Assembly (NCBI RefSeq): GCF_009695875.1
Contig: NZ_VUNC01000002.1
Coordinates: forward strand, 186,001-250,000
From: Olsenella porci
GTDB lineage: Bacteria; Actinomycetota; Coriobacteriia; Coriobacteriales; Atopobiaceae
DNA length: 64,000 nucleotides
Direction of reading: 5' to 3'
Shown here piece by piece: positions 1-8,302 of the stretch (within the stretch, counting starts at the first letter, position 1; each line of letters begins with the position of its first letter). A program made the position numbers and the translations under genes. The notes below the pieces were generated by a model, which searched no databases, was not told where the DNA came from, and saw nothing but the letters and a program-made list of their open reading frames with translations.

Positions 1-1
1 C

Positions 2-364
2 TACGCCGCCTACTTCGCCGAGATATACCGCTCCGGCATCCAGAGCATGCCGCGCGGGCAGTACGAGGCGGCCGAGGTCCTGGGCTACAGCGCGCCCCAG
101 ACCTTCTTCCACGTGATCCTCCCCCAGGTGGTGAAGCGCATCCTCCCCGCCATGGGCAACGAGGTCGTCACGCTCGTGAAGGACACGTCGCTGGCGTTCT
201 CCATCGGCCTGGCGGAGATGTTCACGCAGAGCAGGGCGCTCGTGGCGTCGCAGAGGAGCATGGTCCCCTTCGCCCTTGCCGCCCTCATCTACTGGGTCAC
301 CTGCCTGGTCATAGAGTTCCTGCTCAGGCGTGCCGAGAGGAGGCTCTCCTACTACCATGACTAA
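2..364 (+). CDS. Amino-acid ABC transporter permease, C-terminal part (start outside window)
   Basis: This is the 3' end of an inner-membrane permease of the HisM/GlnP type, which moves polar amino acids through the membrane for a binding-protein-dependent ABC importer. The reading frame is open from the window edge (first full codon at position 2), so the annotated part is only the last 120 residues. The cytoplasmic EAA loop that contacts the ATPase is visible as 'QYEAAEVLGYS', preceded by 'YFAEIYRSGIQS', a signature of this subfamily. A final membrane segment (FALAALIYWVTCLVIEFLL) precedes a short basic tail. The stop codon overlaps the start of the ATPase gene, as expected for translationally coupled transporter subunits. 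The substrate cannot be told from this fragment. Confidence 0.93.
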   Translation, partial: YAAYFAEIYRSGIQSMPRGQYEAAEVLGYSAPQTFFHVILPQVVKRILPAMGNEVVTLVKDTSLAFSIGLAEMFTQSRALVASQRSMVPFALAALIYWVTCLVIEFLLRRAERRLSYYHD

Positions 365-1181
365 CCGTTCGAGGATCTCGATACCGCGTCCCGACCAGAG
401 CTTCGCGTCGTTTGCCGGCCTTCCCGCCGTGTACGTGCACGGAGCCACCAAGTCGTTTGGCGACCGCCAGGTGCTCAGGGGCATCGACCTGATCATCAAC
501 AAGGGCGAGGTCGTCTCGATCATCGGCCCCTCGGGCGCGGGCAAGTCAACGCTCCTGCGCTGCCTCACTCTGCTTGACCGCTTTGACGGCGGCACGCTCG
601 CCTACGGCGACGTCGTGGTCGCCAAGCCCGCTAGCGACGGGTCGGGCATCGAGTACGACCGCGAGTCCATCCCCCAGGCGCGCATGCGCTTTGGCATCGT
701 GTTCCAGGACTACAACCTGTTCCCGCACCGGACGGTGCTCCAGAACGTCACCGACGCCCCCATCATCGTGCAGCACCGTGACCGCGCCAAGACAGAGGTC
801 GAGGGCCGCGAGCTGCTGGGGAGGCTAGGCCTGGCGGAACACGCCGACAAGGTCCCATGCCAGCTCTCGGGCGGCCAGCAGCAGCGCGTCGCCATCGCGC
901 GTGCCCTGGCAATGCACCCCAAGGTCATCTACTTCGACGAGGCCACGAGCGCGCTGGACCCTCGTCTGACAGCCCAGATGCACGACCTCGTGCGAGAGCT
1001 GGCGAGAGGGGGCATGGCCGTTGGCATCGTGACCCACGAGATGGGCTTTGCCCGAGACGTGAGCGACCGCGTGGCCTTCCTCTTCGACGGCGAGATCGCC
1101 GAGGAGGGCACCCCGGAGGAGGTGCTGGGCAACCCGTCCGATCCGCGCACCCGCGCCTTCCTCGCAAGGGCGGAGGACTGA
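357..1181 (+). CDS. Polar amino-acid ABC transporter ATP-binding protein (GlnQ/HisP type)
   Basis: This is the cytoplasmic ATPase that powers the importer whose permease lies just upstream. The 274-residue product has Walker A 'GPSGAGKST', the ABC signature '[15 protein letters not shown]', Walker B '[13 protein letters not shown]' and the switch histidine in '[12 protein letters not shown]', which is the typical GlnQ form. The chosen ATG at 357 overlaps the permease stop by 8 bases; a GTG at 330 would add nine residues inside the permease gene and is less likely. The N-terminus carries about 30 extra residues ([11 protein letters not shown]...) before the ABC core. Compared with GlnQ it has a small insertion (around '[16 protein letters not shown]') between Walker A and the Q-loop. 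A strong hairpin follows the stop. Confidence 0.95.
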   Translation: MTNRSRISIPRPDQSFASFAGLPAVYVHGATKSFGDRQVLRGIDLIINKGEVVSIIGPSGAGKSTLLRCLTLLDRFDGGTLAYGDVVVAKPASDGSGIEYDRESIPQARMRFGIVFQDYNLFPHRTVLQNVTDAPIIVQHRDRAKTEVEGRELLGRLGLAEHADKVPCQLSGGQQQRVAIARALAMHPKVIYFDEATSALDPRLTAQMHDLVRELARGGMAVGIVTHEMGFARDVSDRVAFLFDGEIAEEGTPEEVLGNPSDPRTRAFLARAED

Positions 1182-1216
1182 GCCGCTGGCAGCCGGCGGG
1201 ATGGGTCGCGACAAGA

Positions 1217-1248
1217 GAAGGGGGTCCGGCGTCAGCCGGGCCCCCTTC
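1217..1248. terminator. Bidirectional terminator hairpin between the convergent ATPase gene and asd
   Basis: A 14-bp stem (GAAGGGGGTCCGGC / GCCGGGCCCCCTTC, one G-T pair) with loop GTCA lies between the two convergent stops. It can serve both strands. There is no clear U-tract on either side. Confidence 0.75.
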
Positions 1249-1270
1249 GCGTTTGCCTCGTGTCTCTCGC

Positions 1271-2284
1271 CTAGACCAGGTACTCGGCAATCTGCACGGC
1301 ATTGGTGGCGGCACCCTTGCGGATCTGGTCGCCGCAGCACCAGAACGTGAGGGAGCTGACTCCTTCCGGCGCCGAGAGGTCGCGACGGATGCGCCCGACG
1401 TAGACCAGGTCCTGGTCGCTGGTGTCGAGCGGCATGGGGTACGACAGCGTGGCCGGATCGTCCACGACCTTGACCCCGGGTGCCGCCGCAAGGATCTCGC
1501 GAGCCTGGTCGGGCGTGAGGGGGCGATCGAACTCGCAGGTAATGGACTCGGAGTGCGAGCGCATGACGGGGACGCGCACGCAGGTGCAGTTAACGCGGAC
1601 CTCGGGAAGGTGCATGATCTTGCGGCCCTCGTTCTGCATCTTCCACTCCTCCGAGGTGTAGCCCTCGTCCTTGAAGGAGCCGATCTGCGGGATGAGGTTC
1701 GCCGCAAGCTGGTAGGCGAAGGGCGAGGTGTCGCCCATCTCTCCCCCGTTTGCCAGGACCGAGGTCTCGCGCTGCAGCTCGCGCAGACCGGGCATGCCGG
1801 CGCCGGAGGCGGCCTGGTAGGTGGAGACGATCATCCTCCTAAGCCCGGCGGCCTTGTGGAGCGGGTAGGTGGGCACCAGGCCGATGATCGTGGCGCAGTT
1901 GGGGTTGGCGATGATGTTGCGGGGGTGGTTGGCGATGTCGCCCGCGTTGATCTCGGGCACCACCAGCGGCACGTCGGGATCGAGCCTGAAGGCGTGGCTG
2001 TTGTCCACGCACACGGCGCCGCGAGCGGCGGCCTCGGGGAGAAGCGCCTTTGCGATGTCGTCGCCGGCCGCGCCGAGGACGATGTCGACCCCCTCGAACG
2101 CCTCGGGGCGGGCCTCCTGAATGGCGACCTCCTCGCCCCTGAAGGTCAGGGTCTTGCCCGCGGAGCGGGCGCTTGCCAGCGGGACGAGGCGCGAGACGGG
2201 GAAGTCCCGCTCCTCCAGGCACTGGAGCATCTGCGTGCCGACGACACCGGTGGCTCCGAGGATTGCGACGACCTTCTCACTCAT
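1271..2284 (-). CDS. asd: Aspartate-semialdehyde dehydrogenase
   Basis: Asd converts L-aspartyl-4-phosphate to L-aspartate 4-semialdehyde with NADPH, the second step of the aspartate pathway to lysine, threonine and methionine. The 337-residue product has the N-terminal nucleotide-binding motif 'GATGVVGTQML' (about residues 10-20) and the catalytic cysteine in 'NPNCATI' (C130), followed by 'VSTYQAASGAG', a hallmark of bacterial Asd. Length is normal. The ATG has a good ribosome binding site (AGGAGG, 6-base gap). It is the last gene of a hom-lysC-asd operon, 23 bp after lysC, and ends at a strong hairpin. It acts directly on the product of LysC and supplies the substrate of Hom. Confidence 0.98.
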   Translation of the reverse strand: MSEKVVAILGATGVVGTQMLQCLEERDFPVSRLVPLASARSAGKTLTFRGEEVAIQEARPEAFEGVDIVLGAAGDDIAKALLPEAAARGAVCVDNSHAFRLDPDVPLVVPEINAGDIANHPRNIIANPNCATIIGLVPTYPLHKAAGLRRMIVSTYQAASGAGMPGLRELQRETSVLANGGEMGDTSPFAYQLAANLIPQIGSFKDEGYTSEEWKMQNEGRKIMHLPEVRVNCTCVRVPVMRSHSESITCEFDRPLTPDQAREILAAAPGVKVVDDPATLSYPMPLDTSDQDLVYVGRIRRDLSAPEGVSSLTFWCCGDQIRKGAATNAVQIAEYLV

Positions 2285-2307
2285 GAGAAACCTCCTGTTT
2301 CGTGTGC

Positions 2308-3654
2308 CTACGCGAGGGCCTTGGTCGGGATCTGGACCATCTCGCCGGCAACGAAGTTGTCGTAGATGACGTTGATGGCGCGGTCGAAGTCGGCGTTGTT
2401 GACACCGACGATGATGCTGATCTCCTGCGAGCTCTGGGTGATCATGCGGATGTTGATGCCCGCCTCGCCCAGGCAGCCGAAGATGCGGCCCGAGGTGCCG
2501 GCGCGCCGGCTCATGTTGCGGCCGACCACGCTGATCAGCGCCAGGCTGTCGATCACGTTGATGCTGTCGGGCTTGAGCTCCTGCTGCAGGTCGTTGACGA
2601 TGGAGTAGATGCTGTCCTTGACGTCGGACCCATTGACCACGACGCCAAACGAGTCGACGCCCGTGGGGATGTGCTCGATGCTCACGCCGTAGCGCTCGAA
2701 GACCGAGAGGGCGCGGCGCAGGAAGCCAACTTGGTTGGACATGTGGGCCTTCTGCACGTGCACGGCCATGAAGTCGCGCTTGCCAGCGATGCCGGTGATG
2801 AGGTGCTCCTGCTCGTGCTCCTCGGCCGTCTCGCGGATGATGGTCCCCTTGGCGTCGGGGTCGTTGGTGTTCTTGATCTGGATGGGGATGTTGGCCTCGC
2901 GGACGGGGAAGATGGCCTCCTCCTGCAGGACGGACGCGCCCATGTACGAGAGCTCGCGCATCTCGTCGAAGGTGATGCGGTGGATGGAGCGGGGGTTCTT
3001 GACCACGCGTGGGTCGGCCGCGAGAAAGCCCGAGACGTCCGTCCAGTTCTCGTACACGCCGGCGTCGATGCAGCGCGCGAGAATGGCGCCCGTGATGTCA
3101 CCGCCGCCGCGCTGGAACAGCTTGATGGTTCCGTCCACGGTGGCGCCGTAGAAGCCGGGAAGCACGAACGAGCCCAGGCGGGCGACCGCGTCGCGCACGC
3201 GGGTCTGGGTGCGCTCCATGTCCACGGTGCCGTCGTGGTGGAACACGATGGCGTCGGCGGCGTCGAGGAACGGCAGGCCTAGGTACTCGGCCATGAGCTG
3301 GCCCGTGAACCACTCGCCGCGCGAGACGATGTACTCGGGGCTCAGGCTCTGGATGACCGAGGAGAACTCCTCGAACTTCTCCGCAATGGGGTACTTGAGG
3401 CCCAGCTCCTGCGCGATCTGGACGTAGCGCTGCTCGATGGACTCGAGCAGCGAGCTGCAGTCGACGTGGTACTGGATGTGCGCGTTCACCAGCAGGAGCA
3501 GGTCGGTGATCTTGTTGTCACCCGAGAACCGCTTTCCAGAGGCGGAGACGACCACGAACCGACGGTCGGGGTCCGCCTTGACGATGGAGCGCACCTTCTT
3601 GAACTGGGCTGCGTCTGCGACGCTGGACCCACCAAACTTTGCAACCTTGATCAT
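2308..3654 (-). CDS. lysC: Aspartate kinase
   Basis: LysC phosphorylates L-aspartate, the committed and usually feedback-controlled step of the aspartate family. The 448-residue protein begins with 'KFGGSSVAD', the ATP/aspartate-binding signature of aspartokinases, and has 'SRGEWFTGQLMAEYL' later in the kinase domain. From about residue 290 there are two ACT-like regulatory modules ('VGFLRRALSVFERYGVSIEHI' split by the window 'TGVDSFGVVV', and 'AGTSGRIFGCLGEAGINIRMI'), so allosteric control by end products is expected. It is a monofunctional enzyme, not fused to homoserine dehydrogenase. The start lies 6 bases after the hom stop and asd follows 23 bp downstream, so the three genes are almost certainly co-transcribed. 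The start ATG is preceded by AGGG at a 5-base gap. Confidence 0.97.
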   Translation of the reverse strand: MIKVAKFGGSSVADAAQFKKVRSIVKADPDRRFVVVSASGKRFSGDNKITDLLLLVNAHIQYHVDCSSLLESIEQRYVQIAQELGLKYPIAEKFEEFSSVIQSLSPEYIVSRGEWFTGQLMAEYLGLPFLDAADAIVFHHDGTVDMERTQTRVRDAVARLGSFVLPGFYGATVDGTIKLFQRGGGDITGAILARCIDAGVYENWTDVSGFLAADPRVVKNPRSIHRITFDEMRELSYMGASVLQEEAIFPVREANIPIQIKNTNDPDAKGTIIRETAEEHEQEHLITGIAGKRDFMAVHVQKAHMSNQVGFLRRALSVFERYGVSIEHIPTGVDSFGVVVNGSDVKDSIYSIVNDLQQELKPDSINVIDSLALISVVGRNMSRRAGTSGRIFGCLGEAGINIRMITQSSQEISIIVGVNNADFDRAINVIYDNFVAGEMVQIPTKALA

Positions 3655-3660
3655 GCTGCC

Positions 3661-4815
3661 CTAGTCCTCCCGCGCGATCGCAGCCATGAAGCTGCTTGGA
3701 TCCTGGTCGAGGACGTTCACGAACGCCTCGTGCGCCTTCTCGGCCGTGATCCCGCGGAGCAGGAACGCCCTGTCGCCGCCAACGAACTCGAAGTCCTCGG
3801 CGTAGGGCTCGCTGTCCTCCACGTACGAGCTGGTGCGGATGACGTAGTCGCTCGTAAGGAGCGTGGGGTCGTACTGCTTGGGGGTGTCGATGTCGTAGTG
3901 CGGGACCCTGCCCTCGGAGAAGTCCAGGATGTCCTGCACGATGGCGTTGCCCGTGGGGAGCGAGCCGGCGCCCTGGCCGTAGAACTTGAGCTCGCCCACG
4001 GTGGTGCCCACGAGGGTGCAGAGGTTGAAGTTGGAGGGCACGTTGGCCTCGAGCGACCTCAGGGGGACCGCCACTGGCTCGACGGCGGCGGCGTAGCGCC
4101 CGTCGCCCTGCACGGCGCGGCCGAGCAGCTTGACGGAGAGCCCGCGCGACTCGAAGAGGTCCAGGTCCGCCTTGGTGAGCGTGCGGATGCCGGTCACGGG
4201 GATGGAGCCGGTGCACGTGGTGTCAAACGCCACGCTCGAGGCGATGATGGTCTTGTTGCGCACGTCGATGCCGTCGATGTCGGCGGACGGGTCGCGCTCT
4301 GCGTAGCCCAGGCGCTGCGCCTCGGCCAGGACCACGTCGAAGTCGGCGCCCTCGCGCACCATGGCGTCCACGATGTAGTTGGTGGTCCCGTTCATGATGC
4401 CCGAGATGGACGAGATGTCGTCGATCCTGCGCGCCTTGAGGATGCTCGCGATCCAAGGGATGCCGCCGCCGCACGTGGCCTCGATGTACAGCCCGGCGTG
4501 CGAGAAGTTGGCCTGGCTCACGAACTCGCCAAAGTGCTCCGCGACGACGGCCTTGTTGGAGGTGACCACGCTCTTGCCCGCCGAGAGGGCGTCCATGATG
4601 AAGGTGTGCGCGGGCTCGATGCCGCCCATGCACTCGACGACCAGCGAGATCTCCGGGTCGTCGACGATGTCCTGGAAGTTGGACGTCATGCGGGGGTCGG
4701 TGAGGCGGTCGGGCAGCTCGAGGATGCGCGACACCTCCACGCCCTCCACGCGCTCGGTCACGATACGGTCGACGCCGCGGCCCACGACGCCGTGGCCCAA
4801 GATCGCAATCTTCAT
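3661..4815 (-). CDS. hom: Homoserine dehydrogenase
   Basis: Hom reduces aspartate semialdehyde to L-homoserine, the branch point toward threonine and methionine. The product starts 'MKIAILGHGVVGRG', a Rossmann dinucleotide-binding turn, and contains 'GIMNGTTNYI' and 'GIDVRNKTIIASSVAF', both conserved in homoserine dehydrogenases. I place the start at 4815 (AGGGAG upstream) because the upstream in-frame extension lacks a ribosome site. At 384 residues it is about 45 shorter than the usual 430, and the C-terminal 70 residues (from about 'YVIRTSSYVEDSEP') are a poor match to an ACT domain. First gene of hom-lysC-asd and divergent from thrC, which starts 126 bp away. Feedback control by threonine may therefore be altered or reside in LysC (inference). 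Confidence 0.95.
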   Translation of the reverse strand: MKIAILGHGVVGRGVDRIVTERVEGVEVSRILELPDRLTDPRMTSNFQDIVDDPEISLVVECMGGIEPAHTFIMDALSAGKSVVTSNKAVVAEHFGEFVSQANFSHAGLYIEATCGGGIPWIASILKARRIDDISSISGIMNGTTNYIVDAMVREGADFDVVLAEAQRLGYAERDPSADIDGIDVRNKTIIASSVAFDTTCTGSIPVTGIRTLTKADLDLFESRGLSVKLLGRAVQGDGRYAAAVEPVAVPLRSLEANVPSNFNLCTLVGTTVGELKFYGQGAGSLPTGNAIVQDILDFSEGRVPHYDIDTPKQYDPTLLTSDYVIRTSSYVEDSEPYAEDFEFVGGDRAFLLRGITAEKAHEAFVNVLDQDPSSFMAAIARED

Positions 4816-4941
4816 GCTCTCCCTATCTTTCCACTGTGTGACGGGCCGGGGACCCGCCACGCCCAAAGGCTATGATACGAACCAAAGTGCAGGACCATAC
4901 TCGTCGGGCGCGACGGCCCCGAGGCAAGGAGCACCACTTTG
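4816..4941. promoter_or_regulatory. Divergent control region between hom and thrC
   Basis: The 126 bp between the two divergent starts must hold promoters for hom-lysC-asd and thrC-thrB. On the plus strand TATGAT at 4871-4876 is a plausible -10 for thrC, but no good -35 is seen at the right distance. AAGGAG at 4926-4931 is the thrC ribosome binding site, 10 bases before the ATG. No riboswitch or leader peptide rich in Thr/Ile codons was recognised. Confidence 0.45.
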
Positions 4942-6426
4942 ATGAACATGTTGTATCACAGCACGCGCGACTGCTCTAATCCCGTAACAAGCAAGCAAGC
5001 AATACTGCAGGGCATCGCCCCGGACGGCGGCCTCTACGTGTCGGACGGGCTGGGCCAGGCGAGGGTGGACCTCCCCTCCGTCTGCCAGGAGGGCTACCAG
5101 GCGACTGCGCGCAGGGTCCTCTCGACCCTCCTCACCGACTACACCGAGGACGAGATCGCGTCCTGCGTTGCGGGGGCCTACGGGGACAACTTCGACTCCC
5201 CGCTGGTAACGCCCCTCTCGCCCGTGGGCAAGGACTGGCTCCTTGAGCTCTACCACGGCCCCACCTGCGCGTTTAAGGACGTCGCGCTGCAGATGCTCCC
5301 CCGCCTGATGTCGGTCGCGCGCGGGTCTGACGGCCGCCACGTGATGATCGTGACCGCCACCTCGGGCGACACGGGCAAGGCGGCCCTCGCCGGCTTCGCG
5401 GGCGTCGACGGCTGCGGAGTCACGGTCTTCTACCCCGAGGGCAAGGTGTCCGACATCCAGCACCTGCAGATGGTGACGCAGGAGGGTGGCAACGTCGCCG
5501 TGTGCGCGATTCGCGGCACCTTCGACGACGCCCAGACCCAGGTCAAGCGCATCTTTGCCGACCGCGGGCTCGCCGGCCGCCTGGCCAAGGGCGGCGTGGT
5601 CCTCTCCAGCGCCAACTCAATCAATGTGGGCAGGCTTGCCCCGCAGGTCACCTACTACTTCAGCGCCTACGCGCAGCTGGTGGGCACCGGCGCCATTGTG
5701 GAGGGCGACGAGGTCGACTTCGTGGTCCCCACCGGCAACTTCGGCGACATCCTGGCGGGCTACTACGCCAAGCGCATGGGGCTCCCAGTGGGCAGGCTGG
5801 TCGTGGCGTCCAACGCCAACAACGTCCTCACCGACTTCATCACGACCGGCACCTACGACCGCAGGCGCGAGTTCCTCAAGACCATCTCGCCCTCCATGGA
5901 CATCCTGGTTTCGTCCAACCTGGAGCGAATGCTCTACTACCTCACCGACGGGGACTGCGAGCGCGTTGCCTCCCTCATGGCTGACCTGAGGGAGAAGGGC
6001 TCCTACTCCATCGGAGACGGGCTGCTGGGCAAGCTGCGCGAGACCTTTGACTGCGGCTTCGCGGACGACGACGAGACGCGCCAGACGATCCGCTCCACGT
6101 GGGAGGGCGACCACCGGCTGATCGACCCTCACACAGCCGTCGCCAAGACGGTGCTGGACAGGATCCCCCGCGAGGGACGCCAGCGCGTGTGCCTCTCGAC
6201 CGCCAACCCGTACAAGTTCTCCGCCGACGTCCTCGGCGCCCTTGGTGGCAACGTGGAGGGTCGCGACGGCTTCGCGTGCATGGACGCGCTCCAGGAGCTC
6301 ACGGGCATCGCCGCCCCCGCCCAGCTCTCCGAGCTGAGGGACAAGGCCGTGCTGCACCCCGACGTGTGCGACCGAGACCAGATGGCTGCGTTCGTCGAGG
6401 GCGCGTGCCAGCGGGTGTTCGCATGA
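4942..6426 (+). CDS. thrC: Threonine synthase
   Basis: ThrC converts O-phospho-L-homoserine to L-threonine with pyridoxal phosphate. The N-terminus 'YHSTRD' and 'GIAPDGGLYV' are typical of the long, E. coli-type threonine synthases, and 'GPTCAFKDVALQM' holds the PLP-binding lysine. 'VTATSGDTGKAAL' and 'VVPTGNFGDILAGYYAKRMG' are further family signatures. Length (494 residues) fits the class. The ATG at 4942 follows AAGGAG by 10 bases; a TTG one codon upstream and an ATG at 4948 are alternatives. The stop overlaps the thrB start (ATGA), giving translational coupling. The gene is divergent from hom, which makes the upstream substrate. Confidence 0.97.
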   Translation: MNMLYHSTRDCSNPVTSKQAILQGIAPDGGLYVSDGLGQARVDLPSVCQEGYQATARRVLSTLLTDYTEDEIASCVAGAYGDNFDSPLVTPLSPVGKDWLLELYHGPTCAFKDVALQMLPRLMSVARGSDGRHVMIVTATSGDTGKAALAGFAGVDGCGVTVFYPEGKVSDIQHLQMVTQEGGNVAVCAIRGTFDDAQTQVKRIFADRGLAGRLAKGGVVLSSANSINVGRLAPQVTYYFSAYAQLVGTGAIVEGDEVDFVVPTGNFGDILAGYYAKRMGLPVGRLVVASNANNVLTDFITTGTYDRRREFLKTISPSMDILVSSNLERMLYYLTDGDCERVASLMADLREKGSYSIGDGLLGKLRETFDCGFADDDETRQTIRSTWEGDHRLIDPHTAVAKTVLDRIPREGRQRVCLSTANPYKFSADVLGALGGNVEGRDGFACMDALQELTGIAAPAQLSELRDKAVLHPDVCDRDQMAAFVEGACQRVFA

Positions 6427-7325
6427 GCGGAGCGCGCAAGGCCGTCGTGAGCGTCCCCGCGACCTCCGCAAACGTGGGCGTGGGGTACGACTGCCTGGGC
6501 ATAGCGCTGGACCTCAGGGCAACCTTCACCTTTGAGGAGTCCGACGGGCTCGTGATTGACGGCTGCCTTGAGAAGTTCCGCGGCGAGGACAACCTTGCCT
6601 GGACAAGCTACCTCGAGGCCTGCCGCCGCATGTACCGCGAGCCCAGGCCAATGCACCTCACCATAGACTCGCCCATCCCGCTCTCGGGCGGGCTGGGGTC
6701 AAGCTCCACCTGTGTGGTCGCGGGCGTGGTGGCGGCACAGCTGCTCAACGGCGACGGCTTTGATCCCCAGGCGGCCCTCAACGTGGCGACCTTCCTGGAG
6801 GGTCACCCCGACAACGTCGCCCCCGCCATCATGGGCGGCCTGGTGAGCTCCTTCTCGGACGGCAGGGACACGCGCTCCCTGCGCTTTGACGTCGCGGACG
6901 GCATCTCGTTCGTCGCCATCGCCCCGCCCTACGAGGTGAGGACGGCGGACGCCCGCAAGGTCATGCCCGAGAGCGTGTCCACCGAGACCTGCGTGTGGCA
7001 GGTGGGCCATGCCGTGGCGACGGTACAGGCCCTCCAGTCGGGCGACTGCGACCTCCTCGCGGCGGCCTGCCAGGACCGTCTGCACGAGCCCTTTCGCGCG
7101 CGCCTGATCCCCGACTACGAGCCGCTCAGGCGCACCGCCCTCGCCGCGGGCGCCGCCGCATTCCTCATCAGCGGCTCCGGCTCCACGATGCTCGCAGTCT
7201 GCGACGGCGACGAGGGAGCGAGGCGCGTCGCCAACGCCGTCAACAACATGGTCGAGAACCATATCGACGGGCTGTGGGTCCGGGTCCTGGGATGCAGCCC
7301 CAAAGGCGTGACGTTCGAGGTCTAG
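6423..7325 (+). CDS. thrB: Homoserine kinase
   Basis: ThrB, a GHMP-family kinase, phosphorylates homoserine to give the substrate of ThrC. The 300-residue product begins 'VSVPATSANVGVGYDCLG', the conserved N-terminal GHMP strand-turn, and carries the ATP-binding loop 'PLSGGLGSSSTCVVAG' near residues 83-98, with the C-terminal 'FLISGSGSTMLAV' motif 3. The ATG overlaps the thrC TGA (ATGA), so both subunits of the last two steps are made together. A good terminator hairpin follows within 30 bp. With hom, lysC and asd next door, this window encodes all five steps from aspartate to threonine. Confidence 0.97.
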   Translation: MSGARKAVVSVPATSANVGVGYDCLGIALDLRATFTFEESDGLVIDGCLEKFRGEDNLAWTSYLEACRRMYREPRPMHLTIDSPIPLSGGLGSSSTCVVAGVVAAQLLNGDGFDPQAALNVATFLEGHPDNVAPAIMGGLVSSFSDGRDTRSLRFDVADGISFVAIAPPYEVRTADARKVMPESVSTETCVWQVGHAVATVQALQSGDCDLLAAACQDRLHEPFRARLIPDYEPLRRTALAAGAAAFLISGSGSTMLAVCDGDEGARRVANAVNNMVENHIDGLWVRVLGCSPKGVTFEV

Positions 7326-7351
7326 CCTTCTACATGACCCGCACATTGCAA

Positions 7352-7386
7352 CGGTCCCCGAATGGCTCGGGGGCCGCTTTCCTTTT
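7352..7386 (+). terminator. Intrinsic terminator after thrB
   Basis: Stem CGGTCCCCGA / TCGGGGGCCG with loop ATGGC, followed by CTTTCCTTTTC. It lies 26 bp after the thrB stop. Confidence 0.8.
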
Positions 7387-7533
7387 CGCTGGGGAGAGGT
7401 CACGCTTCCACGTCGCAGCACCACCGCACGGGTGTGGCGGAGAACCGCACCTGGTAGGTGACATGGGAGAGCCCGGTCTGTAAACTCCTCTCTCCCCCAT
7501 TCAACGTGAATGGAACGCACGTCTCGCCTGACA

Positions 7534-7572
7534 CTAATACGGGCCCCGCTCTGGCGAACGGGGCCCGATTAG
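7534..7572 (-). terminator. Terminator hairpin after livF
   Basis: Inverted repeat CTAAT(A)CGGGCCCCG / CGGGGCCCGATTAG with a 10-base loop, placed 20 bp beyond the livF stop. The A-T rich stem base gives a weak U-containing exit on the minus strand. Confidence 0.7.
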
Positions 7573-7591
7573 TAACCCTTTACCACAAGCG

Positions 7592-8302
7592 TTACCCGCC
7601 CAGGTAGGCCTTCCTCACGTCGTCGTCGTGCAGCAGCTCCTGGCCAGTGCCCGTCTTGGTGATGGTGCCGGTCTCGAGGACGTAGCCGCGGTCCGCGATG
7701 GAGAGCGCCATGGACGCGTTCTGCTCAACCAGCAGGATGGTCGTCCCCTGTTCGTTGAGCTCCTTGACGATGTCGAAGATCTCCTGTACCAGGATGGGCG
7801 CCAGGCCCATGGACGGCTCGTCCAGCATCAGCAGCTGAGGACGGCTCATGAGGGCGCGACCCATGGCGAGCATCTGCTGCTCGCCACCGGACATGGTGCC
7901 CGCGGACTGCCCCATGCGCTCCTTCAGGCGCGGGAAGCGCTCGTACACGCGCTCCATGGTCTCCTGGTTTTCGGCGTCGCTCCTGGTGTAGCCGCCCATC
8001 TCCAGGTTCTCCTCAACGCTCATCTGCGTGAAGACGCGCCTGCCCTCGGGGCACAGAGCGATGCCCATCGAGACGATCTTGTGGGGCTTGATGCCTATGA
8101 GGCTCTCGCCCTTGAACTTGACCTCGCCCGACTCGGGCTTGAGCAGGCCGGCGATGGTGTTGAGGGTCGTGGACTTGCCCGCGCCGTTGGCGCCGATGAG
8201 GGTGACGATCTCGCCCTCGGAGATGTCGAAGGAGATGCCCTTGACGGCCTTGATGGCGCCATACGAGACGCGAAGGTCCTTGACGGAGAGAATCGTCCCC
8301 AT
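7592..8302 (-). CDS. livF: Branched-chain amino-acid ABC transporter ATP-binding protein LivF
   Basis: LivF is one of two ATPases of the high-affinity leucine/isoleucine/valine importer, acting on the cytoplasmic face with LivG. The 236-residue product has Walker A 'GANGAGKSTTLNTIAG', the LivF-style signature 'MSGGEQQMLAMGRALM' and Walker B 'LLMLDEPSMGLAP'. The phrase 'PEGRRVFTQMSVEENLEMG' is characteristic of LivF rather than LivG. Start and the livG stop abut with no gap (TAG then ATG). It is the last gene of livKHMGF and is followed by a hairpin. Specificity for branched-chain residues is inferred from family; relatives also carry urea or short amides, but no urease or amidase genes are near. 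Confidence 0.96.
   Translation of the reverse strand: MGTILSVKDLRVSYGAIKAVKGISFDISEGEIVTLIGANGAGKSTTLNTIAGLLKPESGEVKFKGESLIGIKPHKIVSMGIALCPEGRRVFTQMSVEENLEMGGYTRSDAENQETMERVYERFPRLKERMGQSAGTMSGGEQQMLAMGRALMSRPQLLMLDEPSMGLAPILVQEIFDIVKELNEQGTTILLVEQNASMALSIADRGYVLETGTITKTGTGQELLHDDDVRKAYLGG

Noticed and set aside
4816-4941. Riboswitch or leader peptide between hom and thrC
   Set aside because: The region is short, shows no Thr/Ile-rich leader frame and no recognisable aptamer.
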